Shown here: piece by piece, positions 34,278-44,399 of the stretch
Position numbering within the stretch: position 1 is the stretch's first letter
How the letters are laid out: each line of letters opens with the position of its first letter
From: Clavaria fumosa
Taxonomy: Eukaryota > Basidiomycota > Agaricomycetes > Agaricales > Clavariaceae
Direction: 5' to 3'
NCBI GenBank assembly: GCA_951802425.1
Contig: OX637804.1
Location: forward strand, 1,302,001 to 1,366,000
DNA: 64,000 bases
The notes under the pieces: generated by a model
Seen by the model: the letters and a program-made list of their open reading frames with translations, nothing else
Databases searched by the model: none
What the model was told of the DNA's origin: nothing
Position numbers and translations under genes: made by a program

Positions 34278-35261
34278 CTATGTAGGTGCAGACACGCTTT
34301 GAGTCCGCGATCCCTCGCAAAGTGTCAGAGGACTGGGTGTCATTAAGAGACGTCCAAGCCGTGGAGGCGCTGACGCGTGGATGAACTCGTATACCGCGGG
34401 CAGCTTGCTAGCGGCCTGTCGCAACGCTATGTATGCATTTGTGTTTCAGCTTGGGTGAAGGGATAACATGAGAGTCACGCCGACCTTCCCTGGCAAGCTC
34501 TTCTCTAATTGGGGGTCCACCAATCTCAAATATGACGCGCCCCGTTGGAACCCTGTGCAAAAAGGTCTCCAATCAGTCGAACTGCAAGAGCGAGGAAGGT
34601 GACTGACCGAGTAGCCCAAAACTCGAAAGAACCCTTTCCCTTACCCATACGCATCTCGCTCCCCTAATATTCACTTTTCAATGAGTTAAATTCCGCTGAT
34701 GAGAAGTGTAACAACGCGCACCTTGATGCAGACAGGTATGTCTGTAAACACCCTTAGGAAGACCTTCGCACCCTTGATGGTCTTAAGCTCGCGCTTGAGG
34801 ACCTCTTCTGCGGCAAGGAGTTGGCTCGCGCTAAAACGCACACCGTTTCCTTTGAGACGGATGCCCCATTCGCCGAACGCTAGCGTCGTGCCCCTTGTCG
34901 AGCCGCCGATGGGAATCGGGATGCGGCCCTTGTGTCGCTTGATGTTGACGGCCTTCTTGGGCGCGAGCTGGGTGCGCGTGGAGGACGAAAGCGAACAGGC
35001 GGCCGCATCGTCAAGCAAGGTGGCGAATGATGGCAGCGGAGACGCGGCGGATGCGGCACCTGCCTCGCTGGAAGACAACAAGTGTTGGCTTGTCTGGGAA
35101 GGCCCATTGAGGGACCGAGTGTTCAGCGGGTTCAAGTCAAAGAGCTGTCCAACAGACGCAAGCGCGAAGGAGGCGCTCGGGCTTAAGTTGACGGCGTACA
35201 GTATTGGGACATGTGTAAGCAGTGGAAAGAAGAGGCAGAGGATATATTTTGACCTATGCAT
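34278..35261 (-). pseudogene. Truncated uL16m duplicate fused to antisense Prp3 sequence
   Basis: From 34980 down to 34278 this matches uL16m exons, including TRTQLAPKKAVNIKRHKGRI and KVFLRVFTDIPVCIK and the last exons to a stop at 34278-34280. The first ~38 codons, with the mitochondrial presequence and the promoter, are deleted. The open frame continues upstream through the antisense strand of the Prp3 fragment to 35261, giving about 95 residues of novel N-terminus (start MHRSKYILCLFFPLLTHVPI). This start is ATG-like by frame but has no reason to be a real gene start. I call it a pseudogene; expression as a chimera is possible but unsupported. Confidence 0.75.
34981..35252 (+). pseudogene. 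Prp3 C-terminal fragment in duplication copy 2
   Basis: The fragment encodes EDESEQAAASSSKVANDGSG through CWLVWEGPLRDRVFSGFKSK and EALGLKLTAY, the end of the Prp3 C-terminal domain. A 5 bp insertion (CAGTA, about 35200-35204) relative to the intact gene then shifts the frame, so the natural WDMCKQWKEEAEDIF end is lost. The plus-strand frame is open from antisense uL16m sequence at 34699. Confidence 0.8.
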
Positions 35262-35465
35262 ATATGGGCCGACGAATCGCTCTTCTGAACCATTTGATTT
35301 ACTAACGCGAGTGGACGGTATAATCCTTCATACATACATCAGTATGGTATTCACTTTTCGCCATGAGATGACGTTTTTAGTTGTTGGAAACGGCGCTTTT
35401 GCCTCGAAGTAAAACCGTAGCATATTCCATATACTTGTTGGTGAGCATTTCTCTTCGACTAAGAA

Positions 35466-35528
35466 CTTGAAGCTTGAAGCTTGAAGCTTGAAGCTTGAAG
35501 CTTGAAGCTTGAAGCTTGAAGCTTGAAG
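35466..35528. repeat. 7 bp tandem repeat CTTGAAG, nine units
   Basis: Nine head-to-tail copies of CTTGAAG, essentially perfect over 63 bp. It lies 38 bp beyond the right end of the large duplication. Confidence 0.95.
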
Positions 35529-35539
35529 GCTCCCAAACA

Positions 35540-35825
35540 TGTCACGGACAACACAACAGTAATACAACGGTGACACATCGTTCACACACCGTTGACAAAT
35601 TGTCAGCATATCGTTGACGCGCTGTAGACACATCACTGGCAAGTTGGCAACACATGGCCAACACACTGTCAACACATCGACACTTCACTGACATATCATC
35701 GACACATCGTTGGCACATCGTCAACAAATCATCGGTACATCGTTAATACATGTTCGACACACCGCAGACGCGTTGCCAACAAACACCGACGCACCGGCGA
35801 CACACCAGTAACACAGCAAACACGT
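35540..35825. repeat. Degenerate ~13 bp satellite (ACACATCGTTGAC-like)
   Basis: About 280 bp made of degenerate repeats around ACACATCGTTGAC, with variants such as ACACATCGTTGGC, ACATATCATCGAC and ACACACTGTCAAC. Spacing is irregular, 12-15 bp. No coding capacity is supported. Confidence 0.75.
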
Positions 35826-35923
35826 GCTGTTCCTCAGAATTTCAGCGAGGACGCGCATCATGATCAGCAGCTGATGAGCCCACCTGTAAGTAAGTGCAAC
35901 GAAGAACATGGGCCTGATATAGA

Positions 35924-36582
35924 TTATTGAGTAGCAATCAGTGAGGCCAGGTCTTCCTTAACCCGCCTCAGCCTCGTCCGTTGTCTTCGCTTGTTCAGGT
36001 GAGACCAATTCATGCCAACGCCAACTTCAGCTCCAAGGGTGGGTGGCTCCGGGCGATGTCGAGGAGTGCGCGGGGGTGGGTCTCGCTTGCGCCACAGCCA
36101 CGTAGAGACCATCCGACCCTGATGAGGGAGCACGCTAGAGGCACGGCTGGTAGACATCGGACCACTCTGTTTCTGCGCGGCTTTGCCTTTCTTCCGGCCG
36201 GTTTTGACGATGACGGGTAGCATGGCGTGAATTTTTTCGATCTCGCGTTGGCCTGCGAGGTGCACTAGTAAGACGTTTTTCAGATAGCTGAGCGTGTGTC
36301 CAAGTTTAGTACAACACACAGGGAGACAGAGGCGTATGCGCACCTCACAGAACGCACGGGATGCTCGGGATGCGGGGGCTGCCAAGGGCCCTTCTGTTTG
36401 CGGCCCCTGCGGTCCAAGATGACCGCAGGAGGAGGGTCATAGTTGACAGGTTTCTTTGGACGGTGTTGCAGCGACAGTTGGAAGATATCCCTTGTAGTGA
36501 GTGGCTTGCTGTGTGTAGCAAACACGGAGCGGACAATGCGGATGGCTTCAGCCGTTGGGGCCAGCCAGCCGCTGATGTTCAT
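35924..36582 (-). CDS. Unrecognised basic protein, two exons
   Basis: The start at 36582 reads MNISGWLAPTAEAIRIVRSV. One intron (GTGCGCATAC...ACGCTCAG) joins PEHPVRSVS to YLKNVLLVHLAGQREIEKIH. The C-terminus is very basic (LNKRRQRTRLRRVKEDLASL) and ends at TAA 35924-35926. The protein is about 200 residues. The N-terminal part looks structured (SVFATHSKPLTTRDIFQLSL); the middle is Pro/Arg-rich. I do not recognise the family; size and basic charge could suit a ribosomal or nucleic-acid-binding protein, but that is a guess. Confidence 0.65.
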
Positions 36583-36680
36583 CGCGTTCGTCAGAATCAA
36601 GTACGCCAGGTCACGAGGTCGAAAGGATTACATAAAATTACTGTATTGTATAAAAGGTTACATAATGGGAGGGAACGACT

Positions 36681-37660
36681 TCAGAGGATCAAGTGAGTGC
36701 CAGTCGGTCCAAGCCGTGTCACCCTCAGCTGCGACGTTGCATAATCCAACGTCAAGCGAGGTTGACCCGTGGTGGGATCAACGACGATCAAGTGTTCCTT
36801 GTCCTCTATCTCTGTGTCACCGCTGACTGTGGTAGGTGTCTGGTATCGATGGGCTGTGTCAACAACATCCTCGAAAAACCGTTCCACTGAGCTCCCATAG
36901 TTCAGTGAAACGGTTTTACGAGGTTTTTGAATGATCGCATCTGTTACCATCGTCGTGGTTCTTGTGATGGCTCGCATCTTGTTGAGGTCAAATAAATTCG
37001 GATGATGATGGTCGCCGTCGGTCTCCTGCGTCGTCGTATTCTTCGTGTGCCGAAAGCCTCCGCCTTGGCTTTGGGACCGCCGCAGGCGAGGAGCGGAAGC
37101 TAATGCGCGCAACGAATCGCGCGTCGACGTGATGGTTCTGGTATGGATGCTGTTGACACCTCCACGCGCAGATAAGTGTCGGTACGACGATGGCCGAGCA
37201 TTCTGCACAGGCTTTTTCTTTCTCTGGGTCAATTACATGAGCGTTTTTTAGTCCGAGACGTTGGGGAAAAAACACTCACCGATGGTGTCGAAGTCGCCGC
37301 TGGTACTGCCCTGATCCTCTGCCTTGTTGCCCCGGCTGTTACTGTCACCAATCCCAACCTCGTCGCCACCGCAACCCTTGCCACATTTCGGCGCCTGTGG
37401 GCACGAATGGCCCGCCTCGGCATGCACGGGCGGCCGCCCTGCTCTGGCGCGCCCTTGCGGAGCTCGGTGCATGCGAGGGCACGCACGAAGCGTTCTATGA
37501 AGTGCCCTGGCCTCTGGCTGAAGCGGCGAATGCGGATTTTTTGCTTGTCTGGCGAGAGCATGACGTGCACCGCGTCATCGTCGGGGTCGACCCCTGCCAG
37601 CTCGCGGAGCCGGCGGTGTGAGCGAGTCGAAGAAGCTCGGGGTGAGTAGATAACCCCCAT
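36681..37660 (-). CDS. Unrecognised basic protein
   Basis: The start at 37660 reads MGVIYSPRASSTRSHRRLRE. An intron from about 37289 (CGGTGAGTG) to 37226 (TTGACCCAG) joins AATSTPS to RKKKPVQNARPSSYRHLSAR, which keeps one long frame to TGA at 36681-36683. The product is about 305 residues. The more structured part is GVDPDDDAVHVMLSPDKQKI and RFSQRPGHFIERFVRALACT at the N-terminus, and ERFFEDVVDTAHRYQTPTTV near the C-terminus. Ser/Arg/Thr-rich spacers dominate the middle. No family was recognised. The 5' part has alternative open frames, so the exon 1 frame is less certain. Confidence 0.5.
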
Positions 37661-37995
37661 TCCCCTTTCCTAGGGTGTACCCTCAGCCTGTAGCGCAAGT
37701 CAGCCCTGGTGACGAATCAAACGCATGAGGTAAGAAGGTACGTACAATGGGTACTTTGAGGCGCTATCTGCGTTTCTCTTTCGTGCATGACATCTCGCTT
37801 TTATAGCCCACCACAGGGCCTGCGGTGGCTTATGTTGATGATGATGTGGCTAGGTGGGCAAAATGGTCATCCACATTAACGCATGTGTGCCACCAACCCA
37901 TGTCCAAATCGAGGAATAACAACTCCGAAAATAGTAAGACATTCAATCGCGGGCTGAGGCCGCTGAGGCTGACCATCTCCGTACAACATATATCC
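37661..37995. other. Divergent intergenic region
   Basis: About 335 bases between the unknown minus-strand gene and the aquaporin. It presumably holds both promoters. No repeat or gene is seen. Confidence 0.5.
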
Positions 37996-39355
37996 ATGCA
38001 CCACTCTGACGACCTGGACTCCCCGACCATGCCACCCTCCAGCTTTACCACGCTTGCCACTGATATTCGCGCCGCGCTCTTTGAGTTCACCGGTACCACC
38101 TTCTTCCTCCTGCTCGGTCTCGGTGGGATCCAAGCCGCTGCGGGCGCGACTGCCCGTTCGCGCGACGACACCTCCTCGCTCGAGCAGGTCCTGTATGTAT
38201 CGACGTGCATGGGACTCTCCCTCCTCGCGTCTGCGTGGCTCTTCTTCCGCATCACAGGCGGCCTGTTCAACCCCAACGTCAGCCTTGCACTCTTCCTCGT
38301 CGGCGCCATCACCCCCGTGCGCTTCGTTCTCTATGCGTTTGCTCAACTTATTGGCGGTATCGTTGCGAGCGCGCTCGTCCTCGCGCTTACTCCCGGCCCG
38401 CTCGCCAGCAAGTGAGTTTGCCATCACCTAATCATAATTCGGGTAAAGAAAACCGAAGACATGCCCCTATCAGCACGTTCCTCCAGAAAGGCATCAACCC
38501 CGCACAGGGTGTATTCATTGAGATGTTCATCACCACTGCACTTGTACTTTCCGTCCTCATGCTCGCTGCTGAAAAACATAGCGTCACCCCATTTGCACCC
38601 GTACGCTTCCTTCATCTGTCTTTTCCTTTTCATCTCTCCTTCACCGGAGTTCACCCCGACTAGATTGGCATAGGTCTCACACTTTTTGCCGCTCATCTGT
38701 ACGCCCCCAACATACTCCTTTCCTCTCCACCTACTAATGACTCTGACGTTCTCCTCCCCGTTACGACAGCTTCGCGGTCAACTACACAGGCGCCGCAATG
38801 AACACGGCGCGTGCCTTTGGGCCCGCCGTCGTCACCGGCTTTCCGTACCACCGACATTGGGTGGTGAGGCACCAATTCAGACACATCTACTCTCATGTTT
38901 TTTTTTGACCTGTTGTTCTTTCGCTAGTACTGGGTTGGCCCGTTTCTTGGCTCTCTTCTCGGATCCGCCTTCTACGCCCTCCTCAAACAGTGCGTGATGC
39001 CCCCTGAAAAACCTTCCAAACTTCAGCTAACGCCATTGCTGTCTGTAGCTACCAGTACTGGCGGCTCAACCCGGACCAGGCAGCCGTCGAGGCCGACAAG
39101 TCGCCACCGGATCCCGTCGGACTCGCCAAGGTTCTTATGTCTCCGCGTCTCTCGCTGCAGCCCGCCGCCGCCGGTGTGAGTGTGGAAGGGCGTGAGGTGG
39201 GTGCGCCAGTGGAGACGGCTACGCACACCGTGCGGCGCGACGATGGGACGTTCCAGGCGCCTAGAGCGATAAGTATGGGTGGAGGTGCAGCGGCGCTGTT
39301 GATGAGTCGTGCTGGTAGTGCAGCAGCTGGTGACAATCATGTCGCAATGGTGTAG
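37996..39355 (+). CDS. Aquaporin / major intrinsic protein
   Basis: A six-exon MIP-family channel. The start is taken at 37996 (MHHSDDLDSPTMPPSSFTTL); Met 38029 is an alternative. Helix 1 is AALFEFTGTTFFLLLGLGGI. The first NPA box reads FNPNVSLAL (NPN), and helix 3 is FVLYAFAQLIGGIVASALVL. After splicing come NTFLQKGINPAQGVFIEMFI, TALVLSVLMLAAEKH, IGIGLTLFAAHL, and the second box AAMNTARAFGPAVV (NTA in place of NPA, with the conserved Arg). Helix 6 is YWVGPFLGSLLGSAFYALLK. The ~100-residue C-tail is hydrophilic. NPN and NTA box variants occur in some fungal orthodox aquaporins; water versus other solutes cannot be settled here. Confidence 0.92.
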
Positions 39356-39998
39356 CCAACCTTTTTTTTTCTTTCCTTCGTTGGGGCGTTTTTCTCTTCA
39401 CTCGTTGATGCACTCACTATAATATTATAAATTTTTGCTTTCCTGTTGAGACATGCCGAAACTTGTCCACAATGGTTATATCGCGCGTGCATTCCAAGAG
39501 TTGTTGCACAACGACTCTGCCTCTCCGCCTCGACCTCTCCGGAGGTGGCCTCATGCGCGACGGATGTGCATTACGAAAATAAGGATACGCCGGGAAGCCT
39601 GTCTAGACGGACAAAGGAGATGAACAACAGACGAGAGCATGAGAGGACAAGAGCCCAAGGATTAGGCGATGATGTGTAAGTGAGCGCATGGGCAAGCAGC
39701 TCCGCCGTGAAGAGGCATTGCATGTGCGTGGCCTAGTAATTGGGAATCGGGAAAAGCATATGAAGAGCAAACTGGACACAGCTGGATGCATTATCGACTG
39801 CATGCCCTCGACTGAACGAGGAGTCTTGTAACTGCGGCGGAGAATGCAGGAGGTACAAAGGCTCGTAGGCGCATAGTCCGTGGCATGGCAAAGATCAGCG
39901 ATTTTGCACATTGCCAAACCAAACACGTGCAAATCCCGGCCCCAGTTCCTCTTTGCTTCGACCGTCCTCCTCCTCCCTCCTCTCATCGCATCATCGCA
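39356..39998. other. Intergenic region
   Basis: About 640 bases between the aquaporin and Pex13, both on the plus strand. A pyrimidine-rich stretch (CCTCCTCCTCCCTCC, about 39966-39980) sits just before the Pex13 start. No gene is seen. Confidence 0.5.
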
Positions 39999-41327
39999 AT
40001 GGTATCCCCTCCAAAACCTTGGGAACGCGGCGCAGTCGCCGCGTCAGCAACACCGCTAGCAGCAACACCAGCAGCAGTCTCCCTGCAAACCAGTAACCCC
40101 GCTGTTCCTCAGGCGTCCGCACCTCCAAGCGGCGACGCTGTCCCCGAGAGACCCCCTGCACTACCCTCTACCATCACATCTCCATCATCATTAGCGGTCA
40201 CCAATCCCTCAAGCCTTGTGCAGGCAAATCCTTACTCGTCGTATGCTTCGCCCCTCTCGCGCTTCGGCACTGGGTACTCACCGTACACACCGACGTACGG
40301 CTCATACGGCTCAATGGGCATGGGCACCTACGGTGGCTATGGATCGTACGGTGGTTATGGCGGAATTGGGTCGTATGGAGGTTATGGCATGGGTCTCGGT
40401 GTGCCTGGCGTACTAGGTAGCCGTCCCTCCCCGACCCCGAGCTGCTCGGTTGCATTTCGCCACATGATTTCTCATCTGCTGACTCCCTCCCCTTTCTTAG
40501 GCGCAAATGGCCTCCAAGCTGGCCTCCCAGGCAGCGTCGGCACCCCGACGCTCACGCAGACGCTCGAGTCGACGACACACCAGACGTTCGCATTGCTACA
40601 CTCGCTCGTGCAAACATTCGCGGGCGTCGCCCAGATGCTCGAGTCGACCTTCTTTGCGACTCATTCGTCTTTCTTCGCGGTCGTCGGCGTCGTTGATCAG
40701 TTCGGCCAGCTCCGCGACGCGCTCGCGGGCGTCCTCGGCCTCTTTGGGCTCGTCCGCTGGCTCAGGGATCGCATTCGTGTGCTGTCGTCCGGGCGCAGCG
40801 CCCTCCGCGATGAGTTCAGGGACTTTGTCCAGAACGGCAGGTCACCTCCCGCGATAAGCCAAGGGCCGTCCTCTTCACCAGGGGCCCCCAGGCCATCTAA
40901 GAAGCCACTTATCGTCTTCCTCCTTGCCGTCTTCGGCATCCCGTACGCCATGGCGAGACTCGTCCGGGCACTCAAGGCGCGCCAGGTCGCCGCAGCCGCA
41001 GCTGCAGCTGCAGGCTCTGAGTCCCCCCCGACGGCTCTGCCAGGGCCGCCACCGTCGCTAGGGCAAATCGACCCATCGACATTGCAGTTCGCGCGCGCGC
41101 TGTACCCCTTCCGCGCGTCGACAGCGGCGGAGCTCGGGCTCAAGGAAAACGAGATCGTGGCAGTGATGGGCAAACTGGACCCCGCGTCGGGTGCCGAGGT
41201 CGACCCACGGTGGGAGGGCCAGACAGAGTGGTGGCGTGGACGGACACGGGACGGGCGCGAAGGGTGGTTCCCGAGCAAATGGGTCGAGCTGTTGCAGCGG
41301 AAGGTGGAGCCAAAAAAGGTTGATTGA
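39999..41327 (+). CDS. PEX13: Peroxisomal membrane protein Pex13 with SH3 domain
   Basis: Part of the peroxisomal matrix-protein docking complex. The start at 39999 reads MVSPPKPWERG, the usual fungal Pex13 beginning. A Pro/Ser/Ala-rich region is followed by a Gly/Tyr-rich repeat (YGSYGSMGMGTYGGYGSYGG). One 86-ish bp intron from about 40416 to 40501 joins GVL to GANGLQAGLPGS; without splicing the frame is also open. Then come the conserved helices QTFALLHSLVQTFAGVAQML and FFAVVGVVDQFGQLRDALAG, the membrane segment KPLIVFLLAVFGIPYAMARL, and a C-terminal SH3 domain (ARALYPFRASTAAELGLKEN, EWWRGRTRDGREGWFPSKWV). In yeast this SH3 domain binds Pex14 and Pex5. Confidence 0.95.
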   Translation: MVSPPKPWERGAVAASATPLAATPAAVSLQTSNPAVPQASAPPSGDAVPERPPALPSTITSPSSLAVTNPSSLVQANPYSSYASPLSRFGTGYSPYTPTYGSYGSMGMGTYGGYGSYGGYGGIGSYGGYGMGLGVPGVLGSRPSPTPSCSVAFRHMISHLLTPSPFLGANGLQAGLPGSVGTPTLTQTLESTTHQTFALLHSLVQTFAGVAQMLESTFFATHSSFFAVVGVVDQFGQLRDALAGVLGLFGLVRWLRDRIRVLSSGRSALRDEFRDFVQNGRSPPAISQGPSSSPGAPRPSKKPLIVFLLAVFGIPYAMARLVRALKARQVAAAAAAAAGSESPPTALPGPPPSLGQIDPSTLQFARALYPFRASTAAELGLKENEIVAVMGKLDPASGAEVDPRWEGQTEWWRGRTRDGREGWFPSKWVELLQRKVEPKKVD

Positions 41328-41631
41328 GAGAAGTATCTTTGTATGCTGTTGTGGTCATCCTATTCTATGTTTCCTTCACTGCAGTGGCAGTATTTACCAT
41401 ATGACTTGCACTGAGCCCAACTCTTATTTTGGAATGGAATACCATGGTGCACGGTTACTTATTTACCTCCCTTCTACAACAATAGAAAGGGAAAAGAGCG
41501 CTGGAATGTGGGGAGAAACAAGACCGTACCACAGTTACAAAATTGAGTGAGGGTGAAGAGCGTAGATGTATCGTCAACAAATCCAGAATGCAAATGCGAG
41601 AAATGTGATGTTGTGGATAGGTGTTCAACAA
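41328..41631. other. Convergent intergenic region Pex13/Dcp1
   Basis: About 300 bases of 3' flank between convergent stops. No gene is seen. Confidence 0.5.
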
Positions 41632-44399
41632 TCAATGGCGCACCCGAGACAAGTAGTCTTGATACAGTCTATCAACGAATTGCTTATCCGTCTGCACGGC
41701 ATTTGCACCATCAATGCTCATTCCTCAGACATACACAGAGCCAAGATAAAACTCACATGAAGGAGGGACAAGATCTCCCTGACAAACTCGGCCCGCTCTA
41801 CCTTTCCAGCGCCGCCACCATTACCGTTCATTAACTGCGGAACGGCGACTGACGCTAGTGCCTCTTTCGCCGCACCCTTGTCAATCCGCGTGGGTGTAGG
41901 TGCAACAGCAGTGCCACCATCGCCATTCGGCGCAGCAGAAGAACGTGGCGGCGGTTGCACTCGAGGTCCTTGCGGTTGTTGCTGCTGATAAGGGTGATAA
42001 CGCTGAGTGCTACCATGGCCTGACGTCGCCGCGGTACAGGCCAACTTCCCTCTCCCATTCACGGCTGGCGCAGGGGGAAGGGAAGGTACGAGCAGTGCAG
42101 GAGCGGCGGCACTGACAGCGTCGGCTTTCGGTAGTGGCACGTCCCACACTTCTTCCTCCTTGCGCCTCCCCCTTTCCTCCTTCTTAACCTTCTGGCCGTC
42201 AACATCGCTCTTGCCTGTAGCAGCACCCACTTGCTTGCCCTTGCTCTTCTTGGACTTCCTTCCCGTACCCGCACCTCTCGCCTCCAAAATCTTCTCTCTC
42301 AACCTGTCTAAATCGCTCAACGCACTTGTCTCATCGAAATCAAGCTCCAACACTTCTTCCTCCCCCTCCCTCAATTCTTCTCCATCTCCTTCCATGTCAT
42401 CTGAGTCATCCTGTACCTCAACAACCCTGCCTCGATCCCTCTGCTCCCTTACCTGTTCCTCAGCAACTGGAGCACGCGGATAAGGCCATAGCGCCGAATC
42501 AGCCTCAAATGGAACCAGCTGGCGCTCCTCTCCTTTAGCCCCGCTAGGCCCACGCCCACGTGCACTCACGCCCGCCGCCCTCGGCGGCGTGAAAAACACC
42601 CCCCGCGGAGCTGCAGGAACCGTTGCTGCTGCCGTCGCCACCGGCACCGCGACGGGCATCTGGCCCAGCTCGAGCTTCTGCGTCGGGCGCGGGGTCACGT
42701 CGCCCAGTAAGGATGCCGTTGCCGTCGCAGCAACTCCATCCGCGTCCTCTGCTTCCACGGTAGCACCCATACTGGCAGCTAGTCCCCGCACCCTCTCCAA
42801 CTGGCTCTTCCTCACTGGACTATGCGCAGAAGACGCGCCGTCCGACAGCCCCGTCTCATTGTCTCCCTCGTACCGATCGCGGCTCGACGCCGACGCGGAG
42901 GATGCGCAGCCGCGCGCCCCCGGCGACGACACCGACGAGGAAGACGTTGGCAGACCGAGCAGTTCCGAGATCACGTCTTGATTTAGCACCTGCGGGACAA
43001 CGCACGCAGATAGCGCGGGTGCTGGCACTGTGGGAAGGGGCGTCGTCGTCGTCGTCATAGAAGAAAACTCTTCAATCTCCGTCTGGTCTTCCCAGGACCG
43101 CCGTTGTTGCGAAGGCGCGACGGGCGCAGACGGCGCGCGGAGGGGTGGGGCCATATGTTCTGCAGGAGACGGCGTCGCTGACGCAAATATATATTGCAAT
43201 AGTGCCTGGCCACGCGGCTGCGTTTGTACACCAGCAACTGCAGCGCCAGCTCCAGCAGACGAGGAAGGTGTCATCGAAGATAACGACGGGGAAGAGGAGA
43301 AAGGCTGTGAGGCGGTTGACCACGACTGCCCAAGCTTCGCAAACAGTTTGTCGAGCTCAGAAATGCCGGAGTCGTCGATGGTGGTGGCGACGAGTGCGTG
43401 AGACTGGAGTGATCGTTGTGAGCCAAAGGATTGGTGTGTGGAGGGTGGCTGCTGCTGCTGATGCTGATCCACCGGGATGCCCTTGCGCTCAGGGGTGTCA
43501 TCATCCTCCTGGGATGGACGTCGCCTATGTGCCTTGGGCGGTGGAGGTAGGCGGTCCGGTCCATAGCGGAACTCTTGCGGATATGGAAGATTCCTCTTGA
43601 TGTAGGAATGCAGTCTATCGCGTATCAATGTAAAGAACAAAGGGTAGGAGCGACGTGGTGACCGCACCTCATCATCACATCGATCATTGGCTCCCGCGCG
43701 TCAGTGGCGAACATCCACAGGCCGACGGTGATGGATCTGCCCTTCTCCGCTGCAGAGAGCTGCTCGAGGAGTCTGACTGCGTACTTGTTGTGGAACCTGT
43801 CATCAGACTTGTCGTCGTGGAGAATCATCGACGTCAGGGAAGAGGATGGCGGGGATGGCACAGCAGACGAGGAAGAAGAGATGGCGGCGAGGCGGCGAGC
43901 GGTATAGTCCGGGTAAGATTTGAGCATGAGGTAGCTCCCATGCGCGCCAATATCGTCTTCCGGATAGAGGCGTTGGACGAAGTCATCTGCACCCATGCGG
44001 TTGAGGATGAAAAACCCATAGGGTGGATACGAGTCTCTGGGATAACGACAATTTGAGTGCCGAAACAGATGATATGAGCAATTCCACCGTGTGGTGACTA
44101 AGAGGCAGGGAAAAGCACCGCTCATAAAGGAACATGCTACCCTCGAACCCTTGCTTCTCCCACTTCTCGCCATTGTGGTGGTAGAGACATACATGACTAA
44201 ATTGGTCGAAGATGGACACGATAGAGGGGTCACGCCGGCGGAGGACACGAAGGTTGTTGTTATATCGCGTCGCAGAGGAAATGCTTCCCTGCTGCAGCTG
44301 CTGTGCAGATGATGACGCTAGCGCTGCTGAAAGAGAAGAAAGCGACGGTGGGGCTGCGCTGGCGGGTGCGGTTTGCTGGTAATGCTGGTGGTGGTGCAT
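41632..44399 (-). CDS. DCP1: mRNA-decapping enzyme subunit Dcp1
   Basis: Activator of the Dcp2 decapping enzyme in P bodies. The start MHHHQHYQQTAPASAAPPSL is at 44399. The EVH1-type domain is spread over exons with YNNNLRVLRRRDPSIVSIFD, FSHVCLYHHNGEKWEKQGFE, GSMFLYER, YPPYGFFILNRMGADDFVQR and KYAVRLLEQLSAAEKG, GLWMFATDAREPMIDVMMR. A long disordered extension of over 550 residues (43620-41760) follows. The end is AEFVREILSLLH and, after an intron ending at CCGTGCAG, TDKQFVDRLYQDYLSRVRH with TGA at 41632-41634. This last block fits the C-terminal Dcp1 trimerisation helix of animals and many fungi. The long extension could be a platform for decapping factors. Confidence 0.92.

Larger units (their letters stand above)
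30875..35427. repeat. Segmental tandem duplication, right copy (unit 2, internally deleted)
   Basis: Matches 24151-28145 (here 30875-34980) and then jumps to 30434 onward (here 34981-35427). The jump removes 2,288 bp of the parent, including exon 1 start of uL16m, the shared uL16m/Prp3 promoter and most of Prp3. The copy also carries a 128 bp MITE (31211-31338) and lacks the 57 bp tandem duplication of MATE copy 1. Confidence 0.85.

Noticed and set aside
35466..35528. Possible CRISPR-like array
   Set aside because: The units are 7 bp head-to-tail with no spacers; it is a simple tandem repeat.
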